Assembly: GCF_045679555.1 (NCBI RefSeq)
Contig: NC_092093.1
Coordinates: 63,632,390 to 63,696,389, forward strand
Source of the DNA: Salvelinus alpinus
Lineage: Eukaryota; Chordata; Actinopteri; Salmoniformes; Salmonidae
DNA: 64,000 bases
Direction of reading: 5' to 3'
This document shows, in pieces, positions 1-12,599 of this stretch. A model generated the notes under the pieces. The model saw only the letters and a program-made list of their open reading frames with translations, was not told where the DNA came from and did not search any database. Each line of letters starts with the position of its first letter. The first letter of the stretch is position 1. Position numbers and translations under genes: made by a program.

Positions 1-151
1 GGATTTGTACTTGTCTTTTTACTTAATTCTCCGTACTGGCCAATGATTATAACGGGGATTCTGATCCAAACATAAAATACATTGTGCCCCTGGCCTGAGA
101 GGATGGACGTTCCAGATGTAGACGGCTAATGTCAACTAGCTAACGTTGCCC
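1..151. repeat. Direct repeat, copy 1 (partner at 2155-2305)
   Basis: This stretch recurs almost unchanged at 2155-2305, with only a few substitutions near the 3' end. It may begin before the window edge. No coding content or element family was recognised. It lies in the wasf3 intron downstream of the first coding exon, and the second copy lies on the other side of that exon. Confidence 0.85.
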
Positions 152-1248
152 ATGAAAGGAAGCTAGGCTAACGTCCAAGCATTTTAGCCAGGTAGCCTAT
201 GACAACAACAAATAAAAGAGTGTACCGTCATAGACCGTTTCATCAACATGAAAGAGAGGAGGATTAGATGTCTCTACAAGTAGGGTGTCAACATGTTTTT
301 CTACTTGCACGAACACACACACAGAAATCAGAACCATGGACAGCGACATATTTAGCTTACATTGATTGGACGAAATCATTTTTGGCATCTTTTAGTTGTA
401 TCAATGTATTAGACTAAGCATAAATGATTTGATGATGTTGAAATGGTGCAGGACTAGTGGAGGCAGCTCCTGTTTAACTTTGAGACTTGCAGTAACTCTC
501 AGTAGTTCTAAATCAATAGTTGTTAATTAGTCCGAAAATATTGGAAACATGAACTTTCTTGACCATGCTGTAGGTCATGTACTGTAACTGTTTGCTTTGT
601 GGACTTCACCGGACAGAGGTTGCTCCCCGGTTTTGGGATGAAACAAAGGTGTGGTTGAATTGATTCTGTCTTCTTATTGCCTCGGCCTTAGGCCTATATA
701 TCACAGGGGCAAGGCATATGAACTAACAGGTTATAGAGAAAACAACGCAACGAAAATATGAGTTATTTTCCCCCTGGCTTGGCTTCCCCAGTGATTTTAC
801 TCACACACCACTACTGGTACACACACGTCTGGATGAATAGATTTTTTAGAAATATTTCAACAGGATGACATACTGTACCCCCCCCCCCCTCCCCCCCTCC
901 CGTGGGTGTATGATGACAGTGTGAGTCCAGTCTTGACCTCGACACCTCTATCCCAGATCCTGTTTCACTGAACACTGACAAATCAATCGCTTCTTAGACA
1001 TCACTATATCATCAGGTCTTGTCAAAATGTCAAACAGCACTGCAGCATGGTGACTATGAGATGAGGTTATTTATGAGAGGATTTAACAGTATAACATGAT
1101 GAGCATACGCATGTTACTCATAGGTGACACACCTATATGTGGGGAATAGTACAATGACAGTGTTATGTCACTGTTGTCACTACGGTAGAAAGCGCATGTA
1201 GTTCTACGTAGTCTGTGGTTAGTGCTCTGTGTGTTCTGCGTGTCGTAC
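152..1248. other. wasf3 intron sequence, nothing recognised
   Basis: AT-rich non-coding sequence downstream (on the minus strand) of the first wasf3 coding exon. A C-rich run sits near 880-900. No exon, element or RNA gene could be supported here. Confidence 0.6.
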
Positions 1249-1381
1249 TCAGGCTGCTGAGCTGGCGGATGATGGAGGAGAGGGTGTTGTTCATCACACA
1301 GTCCAGCTCACTGCCGACGCCGTCTGGTAACGCCCCCCGGCACAGGTGGCGCGGGTCAATGTTCCTCTTCACCAGAGGCAT
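1249..1381 (-). CDS. wasf3: wasf3 (WAVE3), first coding exon, partial gene
   Basis: The minus strand encodes the N-terminus of a WAVE-family protein: [19 protein letters not shown], then SELDCV and IIRQLSSL. This matches the start of WASF3, the actin nucleation-promoting subunit of the WAVE regulatory complex that acts downstream of Rac at the cell cortex. The exon gives 44 codons plus one nucleotide and ends at the donor gtacga (1248 downward), where the family continues with the Ser-Lys-His start of the WAVE homology domain. A likely acceptor places the exon start at 1395, leaving 14 nt of 5' UTR. The rest of the gene lies beyond the left edge. WASF1 and WASF2 share this N-terminus; the adjacent cdk8, rnf6 and atp8a2 favour WASF3. 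Confidence 0.9.
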
Positions 1382-1726
1382 GGTGACACCTCACACTGTT
1401 ACACAGGAAGCACACAATACATATGATATCACACACACTGTACTTTCATAATGGATGTGTTTACAGACACGTTTTTCTACATTTGGTAAGTTATAACTAC
1501 TGTAAGTATTATAAGCACACACACAATGCAGAGAGACACTGATATACACACACACAGCTAGTCAATGGGCCAGACGTATTAGCACACACTAACAAACACA
1601 CAATATTATTTTTGGAAACAGGGTAAGTGAGGCTGGGCATACAATGGTGCCCAGACCAGATCAAGTGGCCAGGCAGTAGTAGTAGACAGCAGAGTGATTA
1701 AACTATTGGGAAAATAAACTAGTCAA

Positions 1727-2060
1727 ATCAAATGTTATTAGTCACATGCGCAGAATACAACTTACAGTGAAATGCTTACTTACAAGCCCTTAAGCCCTTA
1801 ACCAACAATGCAGTTAAGAAATACCAACAAAAAATAGAGAGAAAAAAAAAAGGTAAGGGATAAGAATAACAAATAATTAAAGCGCAGCTGTAAATAACAA
1901 TAGCGGGGCTATATACAGGGGGTACCAGTACAGAGTCAATGTGCGGGGGCACCAGTGTCGAGGTAATTGAGGTAATATGAACACATAGGTAGAGTTTTTA
2001 AAGTGACTATGCATAGCAAATAACAGAGAGTAGCAGCAGCGTAGAAGAGGGGGGATGCAA
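1727..2060 (-). mobile_element. RSg-1-type LINE, 3' end fragment
   Basis: Read on the minus strand this is the typical 3' untranslated tail of the salmonid LINE: the CTGTATATAGC segment, then GCTTGTAAGTAAGCATTTCA and an end in an AATNAAATTTGATTTG-like tail. It matches the tails at 16040-16365 and 9600-9775. A second short minus-strand piece of the same tail lies at 2306-2353, directly after the second direct-repeat copy. Only 3' UTR remains. Confidence 0.8.
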
Positions 2061-2154
2061 CAAATTGAGTTGTTGCATCTCGTTGTATTGTTGTCCTCCG
2101 GTGGCTAGCTAGCTAAAATTGTCCCTTTCCTAAACTAGCCATGGATGAAGATAG

Positions 2155-2305
2155 GGATTTGTACTTGTCTTTTTACTTAATTCTCCGTACTGGCCAATGA
2201 TTATAACGGGGATTCTGATCCAAACATAAAATACATTGTGCCCCTGGCCTGAGAGGATGGAAGATCCAGATGTAGAAGGCTAATGTCAACTACCTAACGT
2301 TGCCC
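2155..2305. repeat. Direct repeat, copy 2
   Basis: Second copy of the 151-bp sequence at 1-151. It is abutted on the right by a short LINE 3' tail fragment (2306-2353), so the two copies have different neighbours. Confidence 0.85.
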
Positions 2306-2365
2306 AATAGCGGGGCTATATACAGGGGGTACCGGTACAGTGTCAATGTACGGTAAGTCAATGTA

Positions 2366-2550
2366 CAGGCAAGTCAGTTAAGAACAAATTCTTATTTACA
2401 ATGACGGCCTACCCCGGCCAAACCTGGACGACGCTGGGCCAATTGTGCACCACCCTATTGGACTCGGAATCACGGCCAGATGTGATGCAGCCTGGATTCG
2501 ACCCTCTTGCACTGAGATGCAGTGCCTTAGACCACTGCGCAACATGTGAA
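2366..2550 (-). mobile_element. tRNA-derived salmonid SINE, internally deleted
   Basis: On the minus strand the head reads GCGCAGTGGTCTAAGGCACT (tRNA A-box region), then a B-box-like GTCGAATCC, then the common body (CACAATTGGCCCAGCGTCGT) and the 3' end TTCTTAACTGACTTGCCT. About 15 bases before the B box are missing compared with the copy at 61564. It is non-autonomous. Confidence 0.85.
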
Positions 2551-2699
2551 TGGAGCACATACACAATCCATGTCTGAATTGTCTCAAGGCATAAAAATCC
2601 CTCTTAAATCTGTCTCCCCCCTTCATCTACACTGAATGATTTAACAGGTGACGTCATTAAGAGATCATAGCTTTCACCTGGTCAGTCTGTCATGGAAAG

Positions 2700-2977
2700 A
2701 GCAGGTGTCCCTAATGTTTTGTATACACACACACACACACACTGACTCTCCCGTGCCGTGCACACTCACGCTCAGACACATTCACTTGACATTTCAGACC
2801 AACACCCACACACACACACACTGTCCAATGCAATTGGGGTCTAAGCTGATCCTGTTTCTAAGACAGATTTTACAGCAGATGAAAGAGGGAACCCAGAGAA
2901 CATCTGAGTGGCCATTCCTGCTTCCTGTTTTAGCTGTCTCCGCATCTTTACGTCCTGTTCCTCCCAGTGTCACATAA
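2700..2977. other. Non-coding sequence with CA microsatellites
   Basis: Two CA tracts (about 2727-2742 and 2806-2821) within otherwise unremarkable sequence between the SINE and the LINE body. Confidence 0.5.
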
Positions 2978-3176
2978 CATTGAGGACTATACCACAGCAG
3001 TCACGGGCTTCATCAATAGGAGCATAGACGCTGTCGTCCCCACAGTGATTATAAAAACGGATCTAGCTAAAGGCTCAAGCTACCGCTTACAATGAACGGA
3101 CACGGATGCATACAAGAAGTCCCGCTATGACCTCCGAAGAGACATCAAACATGCAAAAGGACAATATAGGAGGAAG

Positions 3177-4488
3177 GTGGAATCAAATTACACCGGCTAC
3201 GACGCTCGTTGTATGTGGCAGGGCTTGCAGACGATAACGGATTACAAAGGGAAACCCAGCGATGCAGAACTCCCAAACGAGCTAAATGCATTTTATGCTC
3301 GCTTCAAGGAATATAGCACTCCGCCTTGTGTGAAAGCGTTTTTCCAGAGGACTGTGTGGTCTCGCTCTCCATGGCCAATGTGAGCAAAGCGTTTAAACAG
3401 GTTAACAATCAGAAAACCGCCAGGCCAGACAGAATACCAGGGCGCATTCTCAAAGCATGCACACACCAGCTGGCAGGTGTCTTCACAGACATTTACAATC
3501 TCTCCTTGTCCAGTCTGTAATCCCAACATGTTTGTTTCAAGTTTATCACCATTGTCCCTGTGCCCAAGACCTCCAAGGTAACTTGCCTAAATGACTACCG
3601 CCCTGTAGCACTAACATCTGTAATTATGAAGTGCTTTGAAAGGCTGGTCATGACACACATCAACACCATCATCCAGACATCCTAGACCCACTCCAATTCA
3701 CATACCATCCCAACAGATCCACAGATGACACAATCTCAGTTGCACTTCACACTGCCCTCTCCCACCTGGACAAGAGAGGAAATAACTATGTGAGAATGGT
3801 GTTCATAGACTACAGCTCAGCGTTCAACACCATAAACCCCTCCAAGCTCATCACCAAACTAGAGACCCAGGGATTGAACCCCTCCCTCTGGTACTGGATC
3901 CTGGACTTCCTGACGGGCCGACCCCAGGTGGTGAGGGTAGGCAACAACACCTCCGCCACACTGAGTCTGAACACAGGGGCCCCTCTGGGATGTGTGCTTA
4001 GTCCCCTCCTGTACTCCCTGGTCACCCACGACTACGTGGCCGCGCATGACTCCAACACTATCATCAAGTTTGCTTACGACACAACGATGGAAGGCCTGAT
4101 CACCGCCGGCGATGGGTCAGCCTACAGGGAGGTCAGAGACTTAGCACTGTGGAGCCAGGACAACAATTTCTCCCTCAATGTCAGTAAGACCAAAGACCTG
4201 ACCGTGGACTATAGAGGAAAGAGGGGAGAGCATGTCCCCATCCTCATCAACAGGGCTGTTATGGAGCGGGTTGAGAGCTTCAAGTTCCTTGGCATCCACA
4301 TCACTAAGAACTTAACATGGTCCACACACACCCGCACAGTCGTGAAGAGGACACGTCTCTTCCCCCTCAGGAGGCTGAAAAGATTTGGCATGTGCCCTAA
4401 GATCCTCAAAAATGTATACAGCTGCACCATCGAGAGCATCTTGGATGGCTGCCTCACCGCTTGGTATTGGAACTGCACCGCCCCTTGA
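3177..4488 (+). pseudogene. LINE reverse transcriptase remnant
   Basis: Frameshifted remains of a non-LTR reverse transcriptase of the L2/CR1/Rex kind. Readable motifs are RPDRIPGRILKAC near 3423, [11 protein letters not shown] near 3800, [14 protein letters not shown] near 3978, and the C-terminal [11 protein letters not shown] near 4275. The catalytic box that should read FADD is FAYD (near 4070), so one metal-binding Asp is lost. Numerous frame breaks occur before 3790. The longest intact piece is 3790-4488. It is dead as an enzyme source. Confidence 0.85.
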
Positions 4489-5058
4489 CTGCAAAGCTCT
4501 ACAGATGGTGGTGCAAAAAGCCCAGTGCACCCCTGGGGCCAAGCTCCCTGCCATCCAGGACCACATTGTCACGCGGTGTCAGAGGAAGGCCCGAAAAATT
4601 GGCAGAGTCCAGCCACCCAAGTCATAGACTGTTCACTCTGCTACTGTCCGGCAAACGGTACCGGAGCGTCACTCTCGGACCAACAGGCTCCGAGACAGAT
4701 TCTACCCCCAAAGCATAAGACTGCTAAACAGCCAGACTGCTAAATAGTGAATTAATGGTACCCAAACTATCGGCACTGACTCCACGCAAACTCACTAGAC
4801 TGTATATACACACACCCACTAGACTATATACAGTTGAAGTGAGAAGTATACATACACCTTAGCCAAATACATTTAAACTCAGTTTTTCACAATTGCTGAC
4901 ATTTAATCAGAGTAAAAATTCCCTGTCTTAGGTCAGTTAGGATCACCACTATATTTTAAGAATGTGAAATGTCAGAATAATAGTAGAGAGAACGATTTAT
5001 TTCAGCTTTTATTTCTTTCATCACATTCCCAGTGGGTCAGAAGTTTACATACACTCAA

Positions 5059-6272
<1,214 letters not shown>

Positions 6273-6840
6273 TAGTGTATGTAAACTTCTGACCCACTAG
6301 AATTGTGATACAGTGAATTATAAGTGAAATAATCTGTATGTAAACAATTGTTGGAAAAATTACTTGTATGATGGACAAAGTAGATGTCCTAACTGACTTG
6401 CCAAAACTATAGTTTGTTAACAAGAAATTGGTGGAGTGGTTGAAAAACGAGATTTAATGACTCCAACCTAAATGTATGTAAACTTCCGACTTCAACTGTA
6501 CACACTCACTAGACTTTACATACATCCATACACCCACTAGACTATATATATATATTACACACATACATACACACCCACTAGACTATATACACACACCCAC
6601 TAGACTAATATACAGTGGGGCAAAAAAGTATTTAGTCAGCCACCAATTGTGCAAGTTCTCCCACTTAAAAAGATGAGAGAGGCCTGTAATTTTCATCATA
6701 GGTACACTTCAACTATGACAGACAAAATGAGAAAGAAAAAATCCAGAAAATCACATTGTAGGATTTTTAATGAATTTATTTGCAAATTATGGTGGAAAAT
6801 AAGTATTTGGTCAATAACAAAAGTTTATCTCAATACTTTG

Positions 6841-7923
6841 TTATATACCGTTTGTATGAAAGGTGAATGCACCAATTTGTAAGTCGCTCTGGATAAGAGC
6901 GTCTGCTAAATGACTTAAATGTTTGTTGGCAATGACAGAGGTCAAACGTTTTCTGTAAGTCCTCACAAGGTTTTCACACACTGTTGCTGGTATTTTGGCC
7001 CATTCCTCCATGCAGATCTCCTCTAGAGCAGTGATGTTTTGGGGCTGTTGCTGGGCAACACGGACTTTCAACTCCCTCCAAAGATTTTCTATGGGGTTGA
7101 GATCTGGAGACTGGCTAGGCCACTCCAGGACCTTGAAATGCTTCTTACGAAGCCACTCCTTCGTTGCCCGGGCGGTGTGTTTGGGATCATTGTCATGCTG
7201 AAAGACCCAGCCACGTTTCATCTTCAATGCCCTTGCTGATGGAAGGAGGTTTTCACTCAAAATCTCACGATACATGGCCCCATTCATTCTGTCCTTTACA
7301 CGGATCAGTCGTCCTGGTCCCTTTGCAGAAAAACAGCCCCAAAGCGTGATGTTTCCACCCCCATGCTTCACAGTAGGTATGGTGTTCTTTGGATGCAACT
7401 CAGCATTCTTTGTCCTCCAAACACGACGAGTTGAGTTTTTACCAAAAAGTTATATTTTGGTTTCATCTGACCATATGACATTCTCCCAATCTTCTTCTGG
7501 ATCATCCAAATGCTCTCTAGCAAACTTCAGACGGGCCTGGACATGTACTGGCTTAAGCAGGGGGACACGTCTGGCACTGCAGGATTTGAGTCCCTGGCGG
7601 CGTAGTGTGTTACTGATGGTAGGCTTTGTTACTTTGGTCCCAGCTCTCTGCAGGTCATTCACTAGGTCCCCCCGTGTGGTTCTGCGATTTTTGCTCACCG
7701 TTCTTGTGATCATTTTGACCCCACGGGGTGAGATCTTGCGTGGAGCCCCAGATCGAGGGAGATTATCAGTGGTCTTGTATGTCTTCCATTTCCTAATAAT
7801 TGCTCCCACAGTTGATTTCTTCAAACCAAGCTGCTTACCTATTGCAGATTCAGTCTTCCCAGCCTGGTGCAGGTCTACAATTTTGTTTCTGGTGTCCTTT
7901 GACAGCTCTTTGGTCTTGGCCAT
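6841..7923 (-). pseudogene. Tc1 transposase with a single nonsense codon
   Basis: Reading starts [20 protein letters not shown] at 7923 (helix-turn-helix), continues through [15 protein letters not shown] and [11 protein letters not shown] (first catalytic Asp), and meets one in-frame TAA at about 7450-7452. The same frame continues with [23 protein letters not shown] (second Asp) and [13 protein letters not shown] (Glu). The natural C-terminus is disturbed by a short inserted repeat near 6856-6922, which adds unrelated residues. Apart from these two lesions the DD34E transposase is well preserved. It is inactive as it stands. Confidence 0.9.
6856..6922 (+). repeat. Short retroelement 3' tail inserted in Tc1 copy 2
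   Basis: About 66 bp ending in AAGTCGCTCTGGATAAGAGC and GTCTGCTAAATGACTTAAATG split the conserved Tc1 sequence between TTTGT and TTGTTGGCAATGACAG. It is the same tail as at 5393 and 48372. Confidence 0.7.
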
Positions 7924-8553
7924 AGTGGAGTTTGGAGTGTGACTGTTTGAGGTTGTGGACAGGTGTCTTTTATACTGATAACAAGTTCAAACAGGTGCCA
8001 TTAATACAGGTAACGAGTGGAGGACAGAGGAGCCTCTTAAAGAAGAAGTTACAGGTCTGTGAGAGCCAGAAATCTTGCTTGTTTGTAGGTGACCAAATAC
8101 TTATTTTCCACCATAATTTGCAAATAAATTCATAAAAAATCCTACAATGTGATTTTCTGGATTTTCTTTCTCATTTTGTCTGTCATAGTTGAAATGTACC
8201 TATGATGAAAATTACAGGCCTCTCTCATTTTTTTAAGTGGGAGAATTTGCACAATTGGTGGCTGACTAAATACTTTTTTGCCACTGTATATACATACACT
8301 AGACTATATAAGTCTAGTCTAGTGGGTGTGTGTATATAGTCTAGTGTATGTATGTAAAGTCTAGTGAGTGTTTTTTTTTTTACATATAAAAAAAAATATA
8401 TATATATATTTTAAAAATATATATATAAATATACACACACACTTTTACACTCATCAGATGCTGTTGCTCCTCTGTTCTTTATCTATCTGGATGCCTAGTC
8501 ACTTTACCCTGCCTTCGTGTATATATCTACCTCAAATACCTTGTACCTCTGCA

Positions 8554-9602
8554 CATTGATCTGGTACTCCCTGTATATAGCTGCACATTGATCTGGTACT
8601 GGTACTCCCTGTATATAGCTCCACATTGATCTGGTACTGGTACTCCCTGTATATAGCTCCACATTGATCTGGTACTGGTACTCCCTGTATATAGCTGCAC
8701 ATTGATCTGGTACTCCCTGTATATAGCTGCACATTGATCTGGTACTGGTACTCCCTGTATATAGCTGCACATTGATCTGGTACTGGTACTCCCTGTATAT
8801 AGATCCACATTGATCTGGTACTCCCTGTATATAGCTGCACATTGATCTGGTACTGGTACTCCCTGTATATAGCTGCACATTGATCTGGTACTGGTACTCC
8901 CTGTATATAGCTGCACATTGATCTGGTACTGGTACTCCCTGTATATAACTCCACATTGATCTGGTACTGGTACTCCCTGTATATAGATCCACATTGATCT
9001 GGTACTCCCTGTATATAGCTGCACATTGATCTGGTACTGGTACTCCCTGTATATAGCTGCACATTGATCTGGTACTGGTACTCCCTGTATATAGATCCAC
9101 ATTGATCTGGTACTCCCTGTATATAGCTCCACATTGATCTGGTACTGGTACTCCCTGTATATAGCTGCACATTGATCTGGTACTGGTACTCCCTGTATAT
9201 AGCTGCACATTGATCTGGTACTCCCTGTATATAGCTCCACATTGATCTGGTACTGGTACTCCCTGTATATAGATCCACATTGATCTGGTACTCCCTGTAT
9301 ATAGCTGCACATTGATCTGGTACTGGTACTCCCTGTATATAGGTCCACATTGATCTGGTACTGGTACTCCCTGTATATAACTCCACATTGATCTGGTACT
9401 GGTACTCCCTGTATATAGATCCACATTGATCTGGTACTCCCTGTATATAGCTGCACATTGATCTGGTACTGGTACTCCCTGTATATAGGTCCACATTGAT
9501 CTGGTACTGGTACTCCCTGTATATAGCTCCACATTGATCTGGTACTCCCTGTATATAGCTGCATATTGATCTGGTACTGGTACTCCCTGTATATAGGTCC
9601 AT
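8554..9602 (+). repeat. Minisatellite, 35/29-bp units, inside the LINE tail
   Basis: About 30 head-to-tail units with the core CTGTATATAGCTGCACATTG followed by ATCTGGTACTGGTACTCC. Units differ mainly by carrying one or two copies of GGTACT, giving 29 or 35 bp, and by TGC/TCC/ATCC/GTCC variants after TATAG. The single unit is the normal LINE 3' UTR sequence, so this is a local expansion of that element. All three minus-strand frames stay open through it; this is a property of the repeat, not evidence of a gene. Confidence 0.95.
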
Positions 9603-9775
9603 TCTTGTGTATTTTATTCCTCGTGTTAGTTACTATATTATTTTTTATTTTTAAACTCTGCATCGTTGGAAAGGTTCGTAGCAAGCATTTAACTGTAAAG
9701 TCTACACTAGTTGTGTTTGGCTAAATGTGATACATACAATTTGATTTGTGTGCACGAAACGAAATGCATAATGCC

Positions 9776-10643
9776 GCACACCCAAAAGAAAAGCTGACCC
9801 CTCAGACATTCTCTAATTCAGATCTAGTAGGCTATGCCATGTATGTCATTGATGAATAGACAGCATCATAATAGCTCGGGGGTGTTGACAGAGAAAAGAG
9901 ACATTTCTGACAACCAAAAAACAACCTCCCCACAAGGCTATGGGCAGGGTCCTCAGCTGGCATCGGTCCAATACCCCTCGCCAAGCCTTGCCTGCAGCCA
10001 CATACCAATATGGGACAACAAAGAATAAATTACATCATCGTCTGCTGCCACAAAGCACACTGAAAACAGCCAATTAGCACCATGGTTTGCGTATTCAACC
10101 AGATGATGAACCAGGCCCACATTATCATATAAAAACACCAGTGTGTGAAATGTGTTGATCTGCTCTGCTTTGTAACCCTCAAATGAGGAAGTTCTGCAGA
10201 GCCATGAGTTTGTTTTGTCTGGTGTGAGAATGGTCCCAACAACAAGGCGACATCATTAGAGGTAGGGGAGTGGGCCAATGAAGGGAATGGGGAGAGAGAG
10301 GGAGGGAACGTGTGTGTACAAGAAAAGAAAGAGAGAAAGAGAGAAAGAGAGAGAGTAAGTAGTGTGTGTGTGTCTAGAGAGTGAGTGGGGGGTGGGGGAG
10401 GGGCAAGCAGGGACCTCAGGGAAGCCACTCTGAAAGGTTCCAGGGACAATGGAGCTCCGTTCACACGGCAACAGCAAAGTGCTCCCATGCATGCCTCCCC
10501 TCCCCCTCCCCACCTTTAACATCCCCTGAAAAGAGGACACTCCACTCAGAAAGGAAGAGCGGAGAGAAAGAGTGAGAGAGGGGGAAGAGAGAGACATGGA
10601 AAAACAGTAAATAGAGAAAGTGGGAGAGAGCGAGGGAAGGGAA
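9776..10643. other. Intergenic or wasf3 intron, GA-rich
   Basis: No exon recognised. It contains a purine-rich GA tract at about 10324-10362 and further GA-rich stretches at 10555-10640. Confidence 0.5.
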
Positions 10644-10889
10644 TACCTAGTCAGTTGCACAACAATGCATTCAACTGAAATGTGTCTTCTGCATTTAACC
10701 CAACCCCTCTGAATCAGAGAGGTGTGGGGGGCTGCCTTAATCAATGTCCACGGCACCCTGAGAGCAGTTGTTGTTGAGGGTTGCTGGAGGGCAGAGAGGC
10801 AGATTTCTCCACCTTGCCGGATCTGGGATTCAAACCAGCGACCTTTCGATTACTGGCCCAACACTCTTAACCGGTAGGCTACCTGCCGA
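10644..10889 (-). mobile_element. tRNA-derived SINE, HpaI-like head
   Basis: On the minus strand it begins CGGCAGGTAGCCTACCGGTT, followed by GTTGGGCCAGTAATCGAAAG and a B box GGTTTGAATCC. This is the tRNA-like head known from salmonid HpaI-type SINEs. The body ends near GTTGTGCAACTGACTAGGTA, which differs from the usual 3' end, so the subfamily name is tentative. Confidence 0.75.
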
Positions 10890-11446
10890 AAGTTAGGGAG
10901 GTGGGGAGAGAGTGAGGGGGGAGAGAGTGAGGTGGAGAAAGAAACTGCAGGAAGTCAATGAGTAGTCCTAATACAAACACCCAGGACTATCTCTGCCATG
11001 CACATACACACATGTAACCTCTTAGCTATACCATTAGCAGTAGCCTCTCAGATGTACCATTAGCCGTACATTAGCCATCTCCAGAGCTCAGAGAGCTGAG
11101 GGCCTTTGAACTTCACCAGAGAGACATCCTGACTGCTGCCACCAGGAGGATGTGCTTCCTGTCTCCCTAAAGACCCTCCACACAGACACACATTTTACTA
11201 TGGACACCGAAATTCTATTAAGGTCGGAGCAGGGAAACATTATAAATGTATGAGTCAGGTACAGCCTCTTGCTTTGAAGGAGGCTGGAGAGCTTGTGGTG
11301 AGGTCATAAATATTGTAAGATATGTAAAAATGACGTAAAAACTCCTACTCCGACATGGCTGGATCTTCATTTTTTCGACAATATACAATATGGCTATTCT
11401 CCCTAATAGCCTATATCTTTGTGAATAAAAACAGTCTGTTAATTCT

Positions 11447-11715
11447 AAATTCGGGGGTTTGAGCCCTGAATTCTGATTGGCTGAAAGCCATGGTATATCA
11501 GACTATATAGCAGGGGTATGACAAAACGTTTAGTTTTACTGCTCTAATTACATTGGTAACCGGTTTATATTAGCAATAAGAGTCCTCAGGGGTTTGTGAT
11601 ATATAGCCAATATACCACGGCTAAGGGCTGTACCCAGGCACTCCGCGTTGCGTCTTAACTAAGAACAGCCCTTAGCCGTGGCATATTGGCCACATCCTCG
11701 GGCCTTATTGCTTAA
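11447..11715. mobile_element. Palindromic MITE-like repeat
   Basis: Contains an inverted pair: AATATACCACGGCTAAGGGC near 11610 and GCCCTTAGCCGTGGCATATT near 11670, able to fold into a hairpin. The left part (GAGCCCTGAATTCTGATTGG) is the typical start of a very common salmonid repeat. No coding capacity. Confidence 0.7.
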
Positions 11716-12341
11716 TTATCGCAAGTAACCCTTATAACTGACGTGTCACTGCCTAAATTCATCGAATAATGTAGTCTAATTCACATTGTAGGCTAGTTAA
11801 TCTCTCTTGCTTTCAGTAAAGTGTGAGTGAGAAACAAAAGCAGCCGTCTGTGTGCTGGCTGCAGTCAGTGCACACACAACATAGCCTACACATGACATGC
11901 ACACAGAACTGATGGCAAGCACGATCAAAGTTCCCGCACCGTCGCTTCCCGATACCGATTCGATTTTCCTTCCGCCACAGATTGTTACAATATTTTATAG
12001 CCGGACACTTTCTAAATCAAATGCCGTTTGTACGTTTTAGTGAACAATAATCAAGCAAGGCGGTTGCCAAATGGAGTGTGCAGTAATAGTCAAGAGTTGA
12101 ATTGAAAGAATCGGGCCTTGGACACAGAACCCCCTTGTGCTTTATCATTATCTTCTACTGGGGTCCACTAGTGGTGGCCGGCCGCTACGTCCAGTCAGTG
12201 GTCGACTTTGTAGTTTGGCCATTTGGATTAACGCAATTTACCATATTACAAAAATACTCAATTAAGGCCAAATATAAACAGTTTGGTGAGTAACATTCCG
12301 ATTCTTATCATGACATATAAAAGCATAGTAAAAACCCTCAC

Positions 12342-12560
12342 CAGCAGTCAGAAATGTAATAGATTTAAGTCCGTCCGCATGTCCCGTTAGATACTCCTGC
12401 TGATCGCGCTGCCATCCTGTGTCCCTGGCGGTCTGGCCACTCCAAACAATCCACCGCGGGGGCGGGACCCGCCGGCAGCCTCGGCCTATCAGCATTCAGC
12501 AACAGGGTTTTAATGTTTAGTGGGTGTTCCCATTGTCCAATAGTAGCCCTTGAAAACGTA
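12342..12560 (-). promoter_or_regulatory. wasf3: Probable wasf3 promoter and non-coding exon 1
   Basis: A GC-rich island (GGGGGCGGGACCCGCCGGC near 12459) stands out from AT-rich surroundings. On the minus strand it is preceded by an ATTGG box (near 12540) and followed by an excellent donor, GACTGCTG|GTGAGG, with the exon ending at 12342. It is the only promoter-like stretch between cdk8 and the first wasf3 coding exon and has the right orientation. The transcription start is not visible, so the upper boundary is a guess. Confidence 0.45.
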
Positions 12561-12599
12561 TGAGTGACATCGCGGTTTCCCGTTTGACATCTCGTTGGG

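Larger units (their letters stand above)
6613..8286 (-). mobile_element. Tc1-like transposon, copy 2 (CAGTGGGGC ends)
   Basis: A 1674-bp element of a different Tc1 family, with termini CAGTGGGGCAAAAAAGTATT and its near-complement ACTTTTTTGCCACTG, flanked by TA at 6611-6612 and 8287-8288. Long subterminal inverted sequences are also present: CCACCAATTGTGCAAGTTCT near the left end is mirrored near the right end. The transposase gene on the minus strand is nearly intact. Confidence 0.92.

Noticed and set aside
8504-9684. Three overlapping minus-strand open frames of 340-385 codons with a repetitive protein
   Set aside because: They are the same minisatellite read in three frames; unit length arithmetic explains the lack of stops, and the seed is LINE 3' UTR.
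10030-10756. Minus-strand frames of 152 and 166 codons rich in Ser, Leu and Pro
   Set aside because: They translate the GA-rich tract and SINE; composition is that of simple repeat, no start context or splice structure.
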